A DNA stretch of 64,000 nucleotides. Source: Symsagittifera roscoffensis (taxonomy: Eukaryota > Xenacoelomorpha > Acoela > Convolutidae). The DNA lies in contig NC_087068.1 in the NCBI RefSeq assembly GCF_963678635.1, forward strand, positions 41,813,649-41,877,648, in the 5' to 3' direction. The position numbers and the translations under genes were made by a program. Positions 33,434 to 44,239 of the stretch are shown piece by piece (within the stretch, counting starts at the first letter, position 1; the number at the start of each line of letters is the position of its first letter). Under the pieces are notes generated by a model that was not told the DNA's origin, did not search any database, and saw nothing but the letters and a program-made list of their open reading frames with translations.

Positions 33434-34767
33434 TTTGGTAGCCATAGCAACTCATAGATCCCTTCAATCCCAGAAATCAGAGATATTAATTTAACGTTTT
33501 CCGACTTAAATTTTTTTTAAATAGATTTTTCTGTTGTTTGCTATTGTGTAAATGGGGCAAAAACTAGGCTTCAAAAGTCTTTTTAAATTTCGACTTTCTG
33601 AGCTGTAATAGAACTCAAAAAACTTGTTTCCTTAGTTGGACATCAACCTGCGTGGGAGAGCTCAAGACGATCTCCCGAACTTTGCGCCCATGTCCCCCGA
33701 TTTTAATTCATTTCAAAAATGAAAGACATGTATTTGCAAAACAGGATATTTTTTCAGAAAATACTATAGCTGAAATGGTTAAACCAGTTTTACCAATTTC
33801 ATTTTTCAAGATTTTAGAAACCGAGCATGAAATCATGCAGAAAACGTATTCTATAAACTACTTGTTGCCCCAACAGGACATAACACAACATTTCACCATC
33901 TTCATTAAAAATTGGCAACAACATTTTCATTCTGTGAAAAATTATCATATGTTTAAGATGATTCATCAGTCGAAGATTTCATCATGAATGACTTAGCATC
34001 TTCATAAAAGCTCGACATAACTCTATAACTATTGAAAATACTGCTTACCTTTGAAGTTTTCCTGATTCAAAATGAACCCCTGATCAAAATAACTGCTTGC
34101 TCTCCTTTTTGAAATAAAGATCAATTCTTTTTTTATGAAAAATGTCTTTTCATCTAAAACTTCCGATAAATGTGTCCGTAAGGTATGAAAAAGACAAATT
34201 CAGAAAGAAACAATGCTTGAAAATCAATCGCGCTATTGTTTTTCCAGCTAATTGAATAAAAAATACACAATTTAAGTCGCACGCCTCACTGATTTCTTTG
34301 ATTTGTTTTGAGAAAGGACGATTATTCACGTTTTTTGCAGGTTTTGTGTACCTTTTGTTCGTTGGTATGTCTTTAAGCACCAATGACAAACCATTAAAGG
34401 CAGGAATGATTTAGGGATTGGAGGGAGGTCTTAAATAGCTTAGAGGATTTACAAAAGCATAAAATATTGACATTCCAAAGAGAATATAAAAATATGAAAA
34501 ATTTATGCGTGATGGAATGAATATTTAGCCACTAGAATAATTTGTTCCCTGTGTTTCCCAAAAATCGAAAGCTATTGTTTTCGGTACTCTGCGCCATGAG
34601 CCAAAAATACAGAATATCGTTTTCTCAAATGGAACGCATAAAAATGCACTTATTGTCTAATAAAAAAGGTTGACAATGAGCGATTATTATGAAATAATTA
34701 TGAGCAGCAGTTTTAGATGCTATTTTTTGTCAACACGTTCTGGCTTCACCTGATTTCCACCATGAAA
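33420..34767. repeat. 1,348-bp unit S, copy 1
   Basis: It begins TAGATCGGCCCCTG (last bases of R1) and then contains former genomic flank (TTTGGTAGCCATAGCAACTC), ending CCACCATGAAA. A 111-codon plus frame (33,652-33,987, starting at GTG) and a 79-codon minus frame (34,150-34,389) lie inside. Neither has a recognisable domain, and their survival in the other copies reflects recent duplication, not selection. Confidence 0.85.
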
Positions 34768-34848
34768 TAGATCGGCCCCTGTTTGGTAGCCATAGCAACT
34801 CATAGATCCCTTCAATCCCAGAAATCAGAGATATTAATTTAACGTTTT
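34768..34848. repeat. Unit S, 81-bp partial copy at the duplication junction
   Basis: TAGATCGGCCCCTG through TTAACGTTTT, cut off where the second 4,933-bp copy begins. This fragment fixes the order of events: unit S was already in tandem when the larger block was duplicated. Confidence 0.85.
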
Positions 34849-37800
34849 GAAAATAAATTTGGAAAGGTTTGAAGGAATGCATCTGCTCCTACAGGACTCT
34901 GAACGCGAGTGATTAGAATTGCAAATTTGCCGTCTGTCTGTGACGTAATTAAGAATATTTGCAAAGAATGACTGTTGGATGGTTTGTAGCTTTTCGTTTT
35001 TTTCCGGCAATTGGTTTAACACAATCCAAGTTATTAATACTATTTACACTGTATACAACCACTGGATTATCGATCGAAAAATCGTTCTTTATACAATTCT
35101 TCGTTTTACGGTCACTCTTTACAAAAAAATTTTCCAAAATCTTGTTACACGTTGTCACTACAAATTTTTTGCCATAATGTGAGGTTGGGAGGGCTTTTCT
35201 TGATGATAATCGGGACAATCAATCGGTAAAACCCATTTCTTTTCCTGGGATATTTTGATTTCAAAATTGAACGGCATGAGTCGATTCGCTTAACGGGTCA
35301 GTCTATTATACATCGGTTTAATGCTCTGGTTTGCGTTTAACTCAGATAACAGTGCTCTATGATCCGTTGCGATTTCAAGCTCTGCGCCATATAAGTAGTT
35401 CCTGAAATGTTCTGTTGCCCAAACCACTCCAAAAAATTATAATTCATTTATTGAGTATTTCATTTCGTGGGTGTTTAAAAATTGAGAAGCCAACGCGGTT
35501 GGTATCCAAAGTTCCCCATGATATTGTTCCAATGTAGCTTCTAAGCCGTTATGCGAAGCGTCTGTTGTCAGTCTTGATTTCCTGTACGAATTTCATGTAC
35601 TGGTTTATTGAAACAAAAAATGATTTTAATTCTCGATTTTTTTCCGGGTTCGGAAGATTTTTTATCGAGTGCGGTTTCCCAAACAATGGTTTTACTCCTG
35701 CGATCGATATTTTGAACCCCAACCATTCAATATCTTTTAGAAAGAACGCACATTTCTCCCACTTAACTGCCATGTTTTTGATTTCTAGGATGTTCAAAAG
35801 TTTCCAAAGGATAGCTTTAATTTCTTCTAAAGAACCTTTTGAGGAAAATAAATTATCATCGATGTAACAGTTGATAAACAGAACATACTTTAGGAAAGAA
35901 TTCATTTACACATAGATTTCGTTTGGCATCTCCCAACCCATAGAATCCCGTTGAAAATTGATAGGCTCTGGTGGTTTTGCCAGCTGATATGCTAAAATTG
36001 CATTGTTCAAATCTAAGCTACTGAACCAAACTTCACATGAATTTTTAATTGAGAGTTGGAGAGCGATGTTGTCAATGAGTTCGTGAATGTTTGTCATCTG
36101 ATATTTGTTGTAAATTATCTGGTCGTTTAAGAGTTTAGAGTCTAAGGTTTATTTAATACCGCCATCTTTTTTTCTTTTAATTACAATTGGGCTTATGAAA
36201 CAATCTTTGTCACATTTATCTAATTTCACAATGTGCCCTTCTTTTTCCATTTTATTCAATTCGGACTTTACGGTTTCCAGTAAATGCAAAGAAACTCTTC
36301 TACATTTGGTTTGAATTAGTTTAAGCGAAGAATAGAAATATGTAATCTTTCTATCCATTAGTAATTTTTCTACTCTGTGAAGAAAAAAGTCATTGATGTT
36401 AAGAATTCTATTCGTATGTAAATTAGACTTACACAAATCCGCAAGAGATACAGTGTTCACCGGAAGTAGCGGTTGCTTCTGCGGGATTTCTATTCCGATC
36501 CGGGGTAAATTGTCTTTTCCTAAGATGTTCCTCTCGTGTCCAGTGGTTATAAAAAATGGAGTTTCTTCTAAAACCCATCCGTTGGATTGTAGTCTGACTA
36601 CATTTTTTCAGGTTTATTGTATCGTTGGTGAAGCAGCAGTAAATTGCCCGGATTTTCTTGTCAACGGGTAAAATTTTCAAACGTGGGTCTCTCAGTTTTA
36701 ACTAATGGAGCCTATTCTGTTTCAGGAAAATTACTGGACTAGCTGAGTCCACTGGAATTTTCATATTTACAATTGTGTCGTCACCTAATCCGATATATAC
36801 AAGTTTCTTCGTTTCGAGGCCATTGTTATCGTAGTTAATTCGTATTTTAAATATTGAGTAATCATTGTTGTCACGTGTTGCTGCTTGTGTCAAGGCATTT
36901 ATCACTTCACAAATTTTTCTTCTGCGTTCAATTGTGGATGCCCAGGGGAATATAAAAAATTCTGATTATTTTCATTTTTCTTCTACATTATTAACAACAA
37001 TCCTTCTTCCTTTTGATTTACAGAATCATCCAAAGTGTCCTTTGTATTTACAACTGTTGCATATTATTTCTTTTTGCTGGGAAAATGTTCAAATGTCTTT
37101 TGCTTAAAGCTTTTTCACATTTCATAAAGGTGTTGGATTTTTCTATATTCAGATTTGATTCCGTTTTTACAGTTTTTAAGTTTTTGTACACCCTGCCTCT
37201 ATTGTTGTTATTGGCCCTCGTCTGGTTCGTTAATTTGAGGTTATTGTAATTCTTAGCGATAATTGCTTGGATGAGTGCATCCACTGGAATTCGCGTTTGC
37301 CATAAAAGTCTTCGTTGGAGATCGCAATTTCGCATATTGAATATGAAGACAATTCTTATTTACTCCTTTTCTGCATTAATTCCAATTTCGCATGATCTAG
37401 CTAAATCCGATAGCAATCCCCAAAATGGTTCGTAGGACTCTCTGTCCTTCTGTTTTCGGCTGAATAACTTACAATGTTCAAACGTATTGTTCGCTGGTTT
37501 GAAAAAAGCTGCATCCAGAAGATCGAAGAATTCTTTCAGGGAATGGATAAGACTTTTATCATTGGGTGTTTTTGAGAAAACACTACTTTTACCTCGGCTC
37601 CTAAGGCCAAGTAAAGGATGAATCTTACTTTCTTGTCTGCTTCGTTTCTCCTCATCCCCCAAATTTTTCGTTTCTCCTTTATGATTTTGTTGTCCTCCGC
37701 AATTTCCCAGACTCGCATTACTTCTTTGTTTGTGACCTCCCTGGCTTTTCTCTGCGTTTCATATTCTGAATCCTGGGCGCCTTCTAAAATAGAGATTGTC

Positions 37801-37970
37801 GTTTCCCACTCCAATGGTTTTTTCAGATTATCTATTTCCAAGTTCTCCTTGGCGATGATGGCCAAGCGGTACTGGTCGATTCTATTAGTCCATTGGGTTG
37901 GTGGTTCTACAGTATAGTTTGACCAAAAGTTAGGAATTCCCCGCAGATTCGAATCTATTGTCTGCGTCAT
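34849..37970 (-). pseudogene. Second, truncated gag-pol relic (Ty3/gypsy)
   Basis: A copy of 29,916-33,037. Gag starts at 37,970; the zinc knuckle is at 37,020-37,061, protease at 36,429-36,905, RT at 35,549-36,460 with YIDD at 35,855-35,866, and RNase H at 35,263-35,548. All stops seen in the first copy are repeated. The only coding-frame difference noticed is Tyr to Asp in the NFQRxSMGWEM stretch. The relic is cut off before integrase by the duplication junction. Confidence 0.85.
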
Positions 37971-37977
37971 AATAAAA

Positions 37978-38366
37978 AGTGTTTAAATACCACTGGTTTA
38001 TTAAAGCTAACTAAGCTAGGCTAAAAGAATAAAAGTAATTGTGTTGTATGAAAACTGACTGCTGTCTAAAGAGAACAATAGTGACGCGAAGTCCAATAGA
38101 CATCGTATAAAGCACAACTGACTGAAAACTAATTAGCTGCTAGAGATCAAGATTACTAACGTTAAAGCACACAACCACAACACTTAAAGATTATGGAGAG
38201 TTCGGAAAATTAATTTGGTCCACCTAGAAAAAAAGGTAAAAATTTTCGAATTTTTTTTGAAAATCCGCGCCTCCCCTCTCGAGAAAATCCTAGATTCCCC
38301 CCTCCCCCCTCGAGAAAATCCTAGATCCGCCCCTCCCCCCTCGAGAAAATCCTAGATCGGCCCCTG
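37978..38366. repeat. Second copy of 5' LTR and R1 right arm
   Basis: The LTR copy (37,978-38,184) and R1 right arm (38,185-38,366, with its three 31-bp repeats) are exact offsets of 33,045-33,433. The R1 left arm is absent, so no complete R1 element exists here. Confidence 0.85.
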
Positions 38367-39700
38367 TTTGGTAGCCATAGCAACTCATAGATCCCTTCAA
38401 TCCCAGAAATCAGAGATATTAATTTAACGTTTTCCGACTTAAATTTTTTTTAAATAGATTTTTCTGTTGTTTGCTATTGTGTAAATGGGGCAAAAACTAG
38501 GCTTCAAAAGTCTTTTTAAATTTCGACTTTCTGAGCTCTAATAGAACTCAAAAAACTTGTTTCCTTAGTTGGACATCAACCTGCGTGGGAGAGCTCAAGA
38601 CGATCTCCCGAACTTTGCGCCCATGTCCCCCGATTTTAATTCATTTCAAAAATGAAAGACATGTATTTGCAAAACAGGATATTTTTTCAGAAAATACTAT
38701 AGCTGAAATGGTTAAACCAGTTTTACCAATTTCATTTTTCAAGATTTTAGAAACCGAGCATGAAATCATGCAGAAAACGTATTCTATAAACTACTTGTTG
38801 CCCCAACAGGACATAACACAACATTTCACCATCTTCATTAAAAATTGGCAACAACATTTTCATTCTGTGAAAAATTATCATATGTTTAAGATGATTCATC
38901 AGTCGAAGATTTCATCATGAATGACTTAGCATCTTCATAAAAGCTCGACATAACTCTATAACTATTGAAAATACTGCTTACCTTTGAAGTTTTCCTGATT
39001 CAAAATGAACCCCTGATCAAAATAACTGCTTGCTCTCCTTTTTGAAATAAAGATCAATTCTTTTTTTATGAAAAATGTCTTTTCATCTAAAACTTCCGAT
39101 AAATGTGTCCGTAAGGTATGAAAAAGACAAATTCAGAAAGAAACAATGCTTGAAAATCAATCGCGCTATTGTTTTTCCAGCTAATTGAATAAAAAATACA
39201 CAATTTAAGTCGCACGCCTCACTGATTTCTTTGATTTGTTTTGAGAAAGGACGATTATTCACGTTTTTTGCAGGTTTTGTGTACCTTTTGTTCGTTGGTA
39301 TGTCTTTAAGCACCAATGACAAACCATTAAAGGCAGGAATGATTTAGGGATTGGAGGGAGGTCTTAAATAGCTTAGAGGATTTACAAAAGCATAAAATAT
39401 TGACATTCCAAAGAGAATATAAAAATATGAAAAATTTATGCGTGATGGAATGAATATTTAGCCACTAGAATAATTTGTTCCCTGTGTTTCCCAAAAATCG
39501 AAAGCTATTGTTTTCGGTACTCTGCGCCATGAGCCAAAAATACAGAATATCGTTTTCTCAAATGGAACGCATAAAAATGCACTTATTGTCTAATAAAAAA
39601 GGTTGACAATGAGCGATTATTATGAAATAATTATGAGCAGCAGTTTTAGATGCTATTTTTTGTCAACACGTTCTGGCTTCACCTGATTTCCACCATGAAA
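38353..39700. repeat. 1,348-bp unit S, copy 2
   Basis: A copy of 33,420-34,767 at +4,933, with CTGTTGTTTGC shared with copy 1. Its private difference is GAGCTCTAATAG at about 38,533. Confidence 0.85.
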
Positions 39701-41045
39701 TAGATCGGCCCCTGTTTGGTAGCCATAGCAACTCATAGATCCCTTCAATCCCAGAAATCAGAGATATTAATTTAACGTTTTCCGACTTAAATTTTTTTTA
39801 AATAGATTTTTATGTTGTTTGCTATTGTGTAAATGGGGCAAAAACTAGGCTTCAAAAGTCTTTTTAAATTTCGACTTTCTGAGCTGTAATAGAACTCAAA
39901 AAACTTGTTTCCTTAGTTGGACATCAACCTGCGTGGGAGAGCTCAAGACGATCTCCCGAACTTTGCGCCCATGTCCCCCGATTTTAATTCATTTCAAAAA
40001 TGAAAGACATGTATTTGCAAAACAGGATATTTTTTCAGAAAATACTATAGCTGAAATGGTTAAACCAGTTTTACCAATTTCATTTTTCAAGATTTTAGAA
40101 ACCGAGCATGAAATCATGCAGAAAACGTATTCTATAAACTACTTGTTGCCCCAACAGGACATAACACAACATTTCACCATCTTCATTAAAAATTGGCAAC
40201 AACATTTTCATTCTGTGAAAAATTATCATATGTTTAAGATGATTCATCAGTCGAAGATTTCATCATGAATGACTTAGCATCTTCATAAAAGCTCGACATA
40301 ACTCTATAACTATTGAAAATACTGCTTACCTTTGAAGTTTTCCTGATTCAAAATGAACCCCTGATCAAAATAACTGCTTGCTCTCCTTTTTGAAATAAAG
40401 ATCAATTCTTTTTTTATGAAAAATGTCTTTTCATCTAAAACTTCCGATAAATGTGTCCGTAAGGTATGAAAAAGACAAATTCAGAAAGAAACAATGCTTG
40501 AAAATCAATCGCGCTATTGTTTTTCCAGCTAATTGAATAAAAAATACACAATTTAAGTCGCACGCCTCACTGATTTCTTTGATTTGTTTTGAGAAAGGAC
40601 GATTATTCACGTTTTTTGCAGGTTTTGTGTACCTTTTGTTCGTTGGTATGTCTTTAAGCACCAATGACAAACCATTAAAGGCAGGAATGATTTAGGGATT
40701 GGAGGGAGGTCTTAAATAGCTTAGAGGATTTACAAAAGCATAAAATATTGACATTCCAAAGAGAATATAAAAATATGAAAAATTTATGCGTGATGGAATG
40801 AATATTTAGCCACTAGAATAATTTGTTCCCTGTGTTTCCCAAAAATCGAAAGCTATTGTTTTCGGTACTCTGCGCCATGAGCCAAAAATACAGAATATCG
40901 TTTTCTCAAATGGAACGCATAAAAATGCACTTATTGTCTAATAAAAAAGGTTGACAATGAGCGATTATTATGAAATAATTATGAGCAGCAGTTTTAGATG
41001 CTATTTTTTGTCAACACGTTCTGGCTTCACCTGATTTCCACCATG
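39701..41045. repeat. 1,348-bp unit S, copy 3 (outermost)
   Basis: Follows copy 2 at exactly +1,348 and ends CCACCATG, after which unique sequence (CAGAATTGGAGTC) continues. It has TATGTTGTTTGC at about 39,811 where copies 1 and 2 have TCTGTTGTTTGC, as expected if it is the older sister of both. Confidence 0.85.
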
Positions 41046-41714
41046 CAGAATTGGAGTCAAAGTCATTTGATACTACAAATATTTACATAACCCAATTTCT
41101 TCCAGGTTGCCAGCCAAAAATAGATACATAAAAGAGCATGATTTGAAATAATTGCTTAGCAGAAAATTGGAAATTAACTCAGCAAAACGAAAAGTTGAGC
41201 AATTATATTTTGAGTGATTTTTTGCAAAAAAAAAACAAAACCAGATCTCTGAGCATGTTTTGAATACTTGCGTCGGATCAATAACGATTTTAGGAGGAGG
41301 GACGGGATAGGGGTCGGTTTGGATTCGGTTTCAGGGATTCGACTATCTTACCACTAAGAGGGTCCACTTTTTGTATTCTTTGACGAGAACCATTTTGGTT
41401 TATTATTTTCAGAAGAATTCAAAAAGCTATTTTAAAGTAAAAACTGCCAAAATCTGAAGGGAGAGCGGTGCCGCCGAAAAGAAAGCGTTTTTGTAAAACA
41501 AAACTTTTAAAACCTTCAAAAATTCAAAAACAAAGATAAAGCCACACTTCGCAAACACTAGAAAAAAATGGCAAAAAATAAGCGCGATGTTTTCAATAAA
41601 ATTCAAACTTCAGTCGTTCAAACCTCAGTCAGTATCTCATGTTCTGGTATTAACAAGAAGGCAGGAGCAATTAAGGGACATTAAGTAGATTTCATGCCAG
41701 ACCAGAAATTCAGT
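41046..41714. other. Single-copy stretch; no gene, one tRNA-like trace
   Basis: No supportable frame. On the minus strand at about 41,325-41,355, CTCTTAGTGGTAAGATAGTCGAATCCC has an A-box-like TAGTGGTAAG almost joined to a B-box-like GTCGAATCCC, as in an internally deleted tRNA-derived repeat. Confidence in that is low. Confidence 0.35.
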
Positions 41715-43340
41715 TTGGTAACTACCTTTGACGAAATGTTGCATAAATTTTGCCAGTTCCCTAATTTCTACATTTTTGCGAGTGACAAGAGATTTAAAAA
41801 ACCTTTTTCAGACTCAGAGATAAAATAAGCTACTAAACTAACGGTTCAAGCTCTGAACAACAAAACTTCGTGATATGTCAAAAAATGAGTCATTTGCCAA
41901 AGTTTTGATGTAAACGGAAATTAACACATGACTTCGCAACCCTTGAGGAGCTACGCAACCCATTTGATACAAAGGAAGCATAGCATTTCAAGTTTGCCAA
42001 TCGATAAAGAGATGAAAATCAGCTAGTCAAGAAAATTTTTTTCAAAAGCTCTGATATTCAGTTTCAGGAAAACACAGTCGCAACACCTTATCACCAATGT
42101 TAAATCAGCATTTATTATTGCTTGTCAAGCAGCAGCTAAGACAGCAACACTTGGTTGGACAAGCGTTCAGTCGAAAAAAAAAACAATTGCGAAAATGCTT
42201 GTCAAAAAACTACTTCAAGTTAATTTTACGCTTCACCACTCCTTAAACATGCAAAAGCGTATACAACTGCTTCCTTCAAACGAATCAATACAAAAAACTA
42301 AGCAATTATAGCTTAATAACCAAATAAGCAAAAAAAAAATATCAACGAAAATCAAAACAAAGAAATATTAACCTATTGAAATTCAGACTTCGGGAAATTA
42401 CAAGGAGCAGAACGGTTTTCAAATATTAAAAATGTTCAAACTAAAAAAGAACTTCTTACATTTTAATTTAAACTGATGAAAAATAAACAGTCAAACGTTA
42501 TTCCGGTTATTCATTTTTTTTTGAAAAACGCTTCAAATTAATAGTTATCAAAGAGAACATTTAAGTCTGATTATAAAAATCCGAAGGCGCGCTTCTTACC
42601 CCTAGACTGAATAAGAAGGGATCTCAAAATTGACGAGGATCCATAACCAAGCAAGTTCAATTTATCACAGTTTTGGAAGAAAAAAGTTTTACGGGAAAAA
42701 ATCTATTTCTCGATTAAAGTCATTTGTTCTCGCAAGTGAAGAAAAATATGAAACAATCTTTAATTTTCAGCACGTTTTTATTGCGCAGCTACTTACCTTC
42801 TGTTACATATTCAAGGTTGTTAGTTTCTGCCACAAAAGGTACATCAAGAAAAATTTTTTAATTAAAAAAAAAGGTCAAGTCTTCTCTGGCCTGGATTTTG
42901 GTTTAATCTAGACTAGATAAAATTTCACGGTGTTTTATCTACCTTCTAAATTTATTGATTGTTTATCTTCTGTTATACATTCAAGGCTGTTAGTTTCTGT
43001 CACGAAAGATAAGTCAAGACTGATTTTTTAATTGAAAAAACGGTCAAGTCTTACCATGCCTGTGTTTTTGCTTCAATGTTGTCTCGATAAGATTGCAAGC
43101 CTTTTTATTTGCTTTCTAATTTTGTTTAAGTCCCAAAAAATGATTACCTGGATTCTAAAAATGTGTTTTGTTGGTTAGATACCATTAAGTTTATTGGTAA
43201 TGAATATTGACAAATAGCATTGAAACTATCTTTCTGTGAAAACTCACCTCACATAGACTATTCAATTCTAGAAATTTAAAGTTCGGACTCTTTGCACATA
43301 CCTTTTTATTTATACAAAGTTTACACACAAGATATACATA
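41715..43340 (+). repeat. Array unit U, first (5'-truncated) copy
   Basis: Starts at CTACCTTTGACGAAATGTTGC and follows the unit order: AGTTTCAGGAAAACACAG, AAGCAGCAGCTAAGACA, CCAAATAAGC, GAAGGCGCGCTTCTTACCCC, TTTTGGAAGAAAAAAGTTTTACG and TACAAAGTTTACACA. It is more diverged than the later units. Unit positions before CTACCTTTG are missing. Confidence 0.75.
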
Positions 43341-43373
43341 AAAGACATTTTTAAACAAAGATTTGAATCAGGC

Positions 43374-43575
43374 GCGGATCCAGGAATTTCTCGAACGGGG
43401 GGTGGGGGCGGCGGATTTTCAAAAAAATTTTGAGCTCTCCCAAATAAGTATAAAAACCTTAATTTGACAAAATTTTAAACTTTCTGCGCCGCAGGCAAAT
43501 TTGCGAAAAAATAGGCCAAGAAAGGCGTTTTTATGCATTTTTTTGGATAAAAACGATTTTTTTTGCTTTAAATCT
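43374..43575 (-). mobile_element. R1 hAT-like miniature element, copy
   Basis: The end CAGGCGCGGATCCAGG, then TCTCGAACGGGGGG, GGCGGATTTTC, TTTTGAGCTCTCCC, AGGCCAAGAAAGGCGTTTTTATGCA and GATAAAAACGATTTTTTT: the reverse of the copies at 21,868 and 26,948. The other end is unclear and no target duplication was found. It lies in the interruption between array units. Confidence 0.5.
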
Positions 43576-43701
43576 ACTTACTACTACTAATGATTCCAAA
43601 AGTTTTGGCAACAATGCAACTGTTTGGGCCTAAGAAAAGTTGAAATTTGCAACTTGATGAAATTAATACACCCGCTTTGTTTGTTATACTTACACTTTTA
43701 C

Positions 43702-43798
43702 TTGCAATAAACTCTAAAATAAAACATGATTAAAATCATCTCAAGCCAAAATTTTGTTCTATTTGCAATAAACTCTAAAATAAAACATGGTTAAAATT
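43702..43798. repeat. Two direct repeats, 61-bp spacing
   Basis: TTGCAATAAACTCTAAAATA followed by AAACATG(A/G)TTAAAAT occurs at 43,702-43,737 and 43,763-43,798. This is a local tandem duplication within AT-rich sequence. Confidence 0.7.
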
Positions 43799-43818
43799 TT
43801 GGGATTTTCTTAACAATT

Positions 43819-44012
43819 CCCCCCCCCCCCCTATGGTACCTACTTAAGAATCTCCACTCCTATAAATAAATACAGTAAATTAGCACTGAGCTTTCTATTG
43901 AGAATTATAATTTTGCTGCATTCTGATTGGTTGAAAAATCGACCATTTTGACCTAATTAACAATCTCCCCCCCCCCCCCCCTTTCTTGAAAGGGGTGGAG
44001 ATTGTTAATTAG
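43819..44012. repeat. Inverted repeat with poly-C runs
   Basis: A 16-bp perfect inverted repeat, CTAATTAACAATCTCC (43,952-43,967) and GGAGATTGTTAATTAG (43,997-44,012), encloses a run of 15 C and a short spacer with GAAAGGGG. Another run of 13 C is at 43,819-43,831. It could fold as a hairpin; the G-rich strand could form non-B structure. Possibly the end of a foldback element. Confidence 0.65.
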
Positions 44013-44239
44013 ATCCAAATTTTGTTCATCTTCAAGTAAACTAATTGACATCAAGCTCAATTACAATGGCGCTTTCAGATTTCATGGATGTCCACGTTTT
44101 TCTTAAAGGCAGGGTACAAAACTGATATAGCAGATACATGGAGCAAGAAACGCTAAAAATCACAGAGTATCTGACAGCTAAGAAACAATTTGTGATCTAA
44201 CAATTTAAATGTCAGTTTAAACAAATTAAATGTCATCTT

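Larger units (their letters stand above)
29916..34848. repeat. 4,933-bp tandem duplication, first copy
   Basis: From GAAAATAAATTTGG (29,916) through the RNase H-to-gag part of the retrotransposon, its 5' LTR, the R1 right arm, one 1,348-bp segment and the first 81 bp of a second. Everything recurs at +4,933. By eye the copies differ at only a few positions, such as GAATACCG/GAATCCCG at about 31,014/35,947 and GAGCTGTAAT/GAGCTCTAAT at about 33,600/38,533. Confidence 0.88.
34849..39781. repeat. 4,933-bp tandem duplication, second copy
   Basis: It starts abruptly at GAAAATAAATTTGG right after TTAACGTTTT, inside a 1,348-bp unit. The junction therefore fuses sequence 81 bp into that unit to the middle of the pol relic. 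Two T residues are shared at the breakpoint, slight microhomology. This copy lacks integrase, the pol tail and the 3' LTR. Confidence 0.88.

Noticed and set aside
33652-33987. 111-codon plus frame, present three times in the S units, and the 79-codon minus frame beside it
   Set aside because: It begins at GTG; identity between copies comes from recent duplication and gives no evidence of selection. No domain recognised.
42100-42310. A long frame in the first U unit with SAFIIACQAAAKTATLGW
   Set aside because: A homopolymer in the middle is 10, 9, 11 and 9 A long in the four units, so the frame is not kept and cannot be a conserved coding region.
42630-42911. A 91-93 codon frame recurring at 42,630, 46,854, 49,271 and 51,539 in the U units
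   Set aside because: It starts at TTG, its end varies through indels in A-runs, and it recurs because the units are tandem copies. Flanking AG-rich acceptor-like sites were considered but no donor, partner exon or known domain was found.
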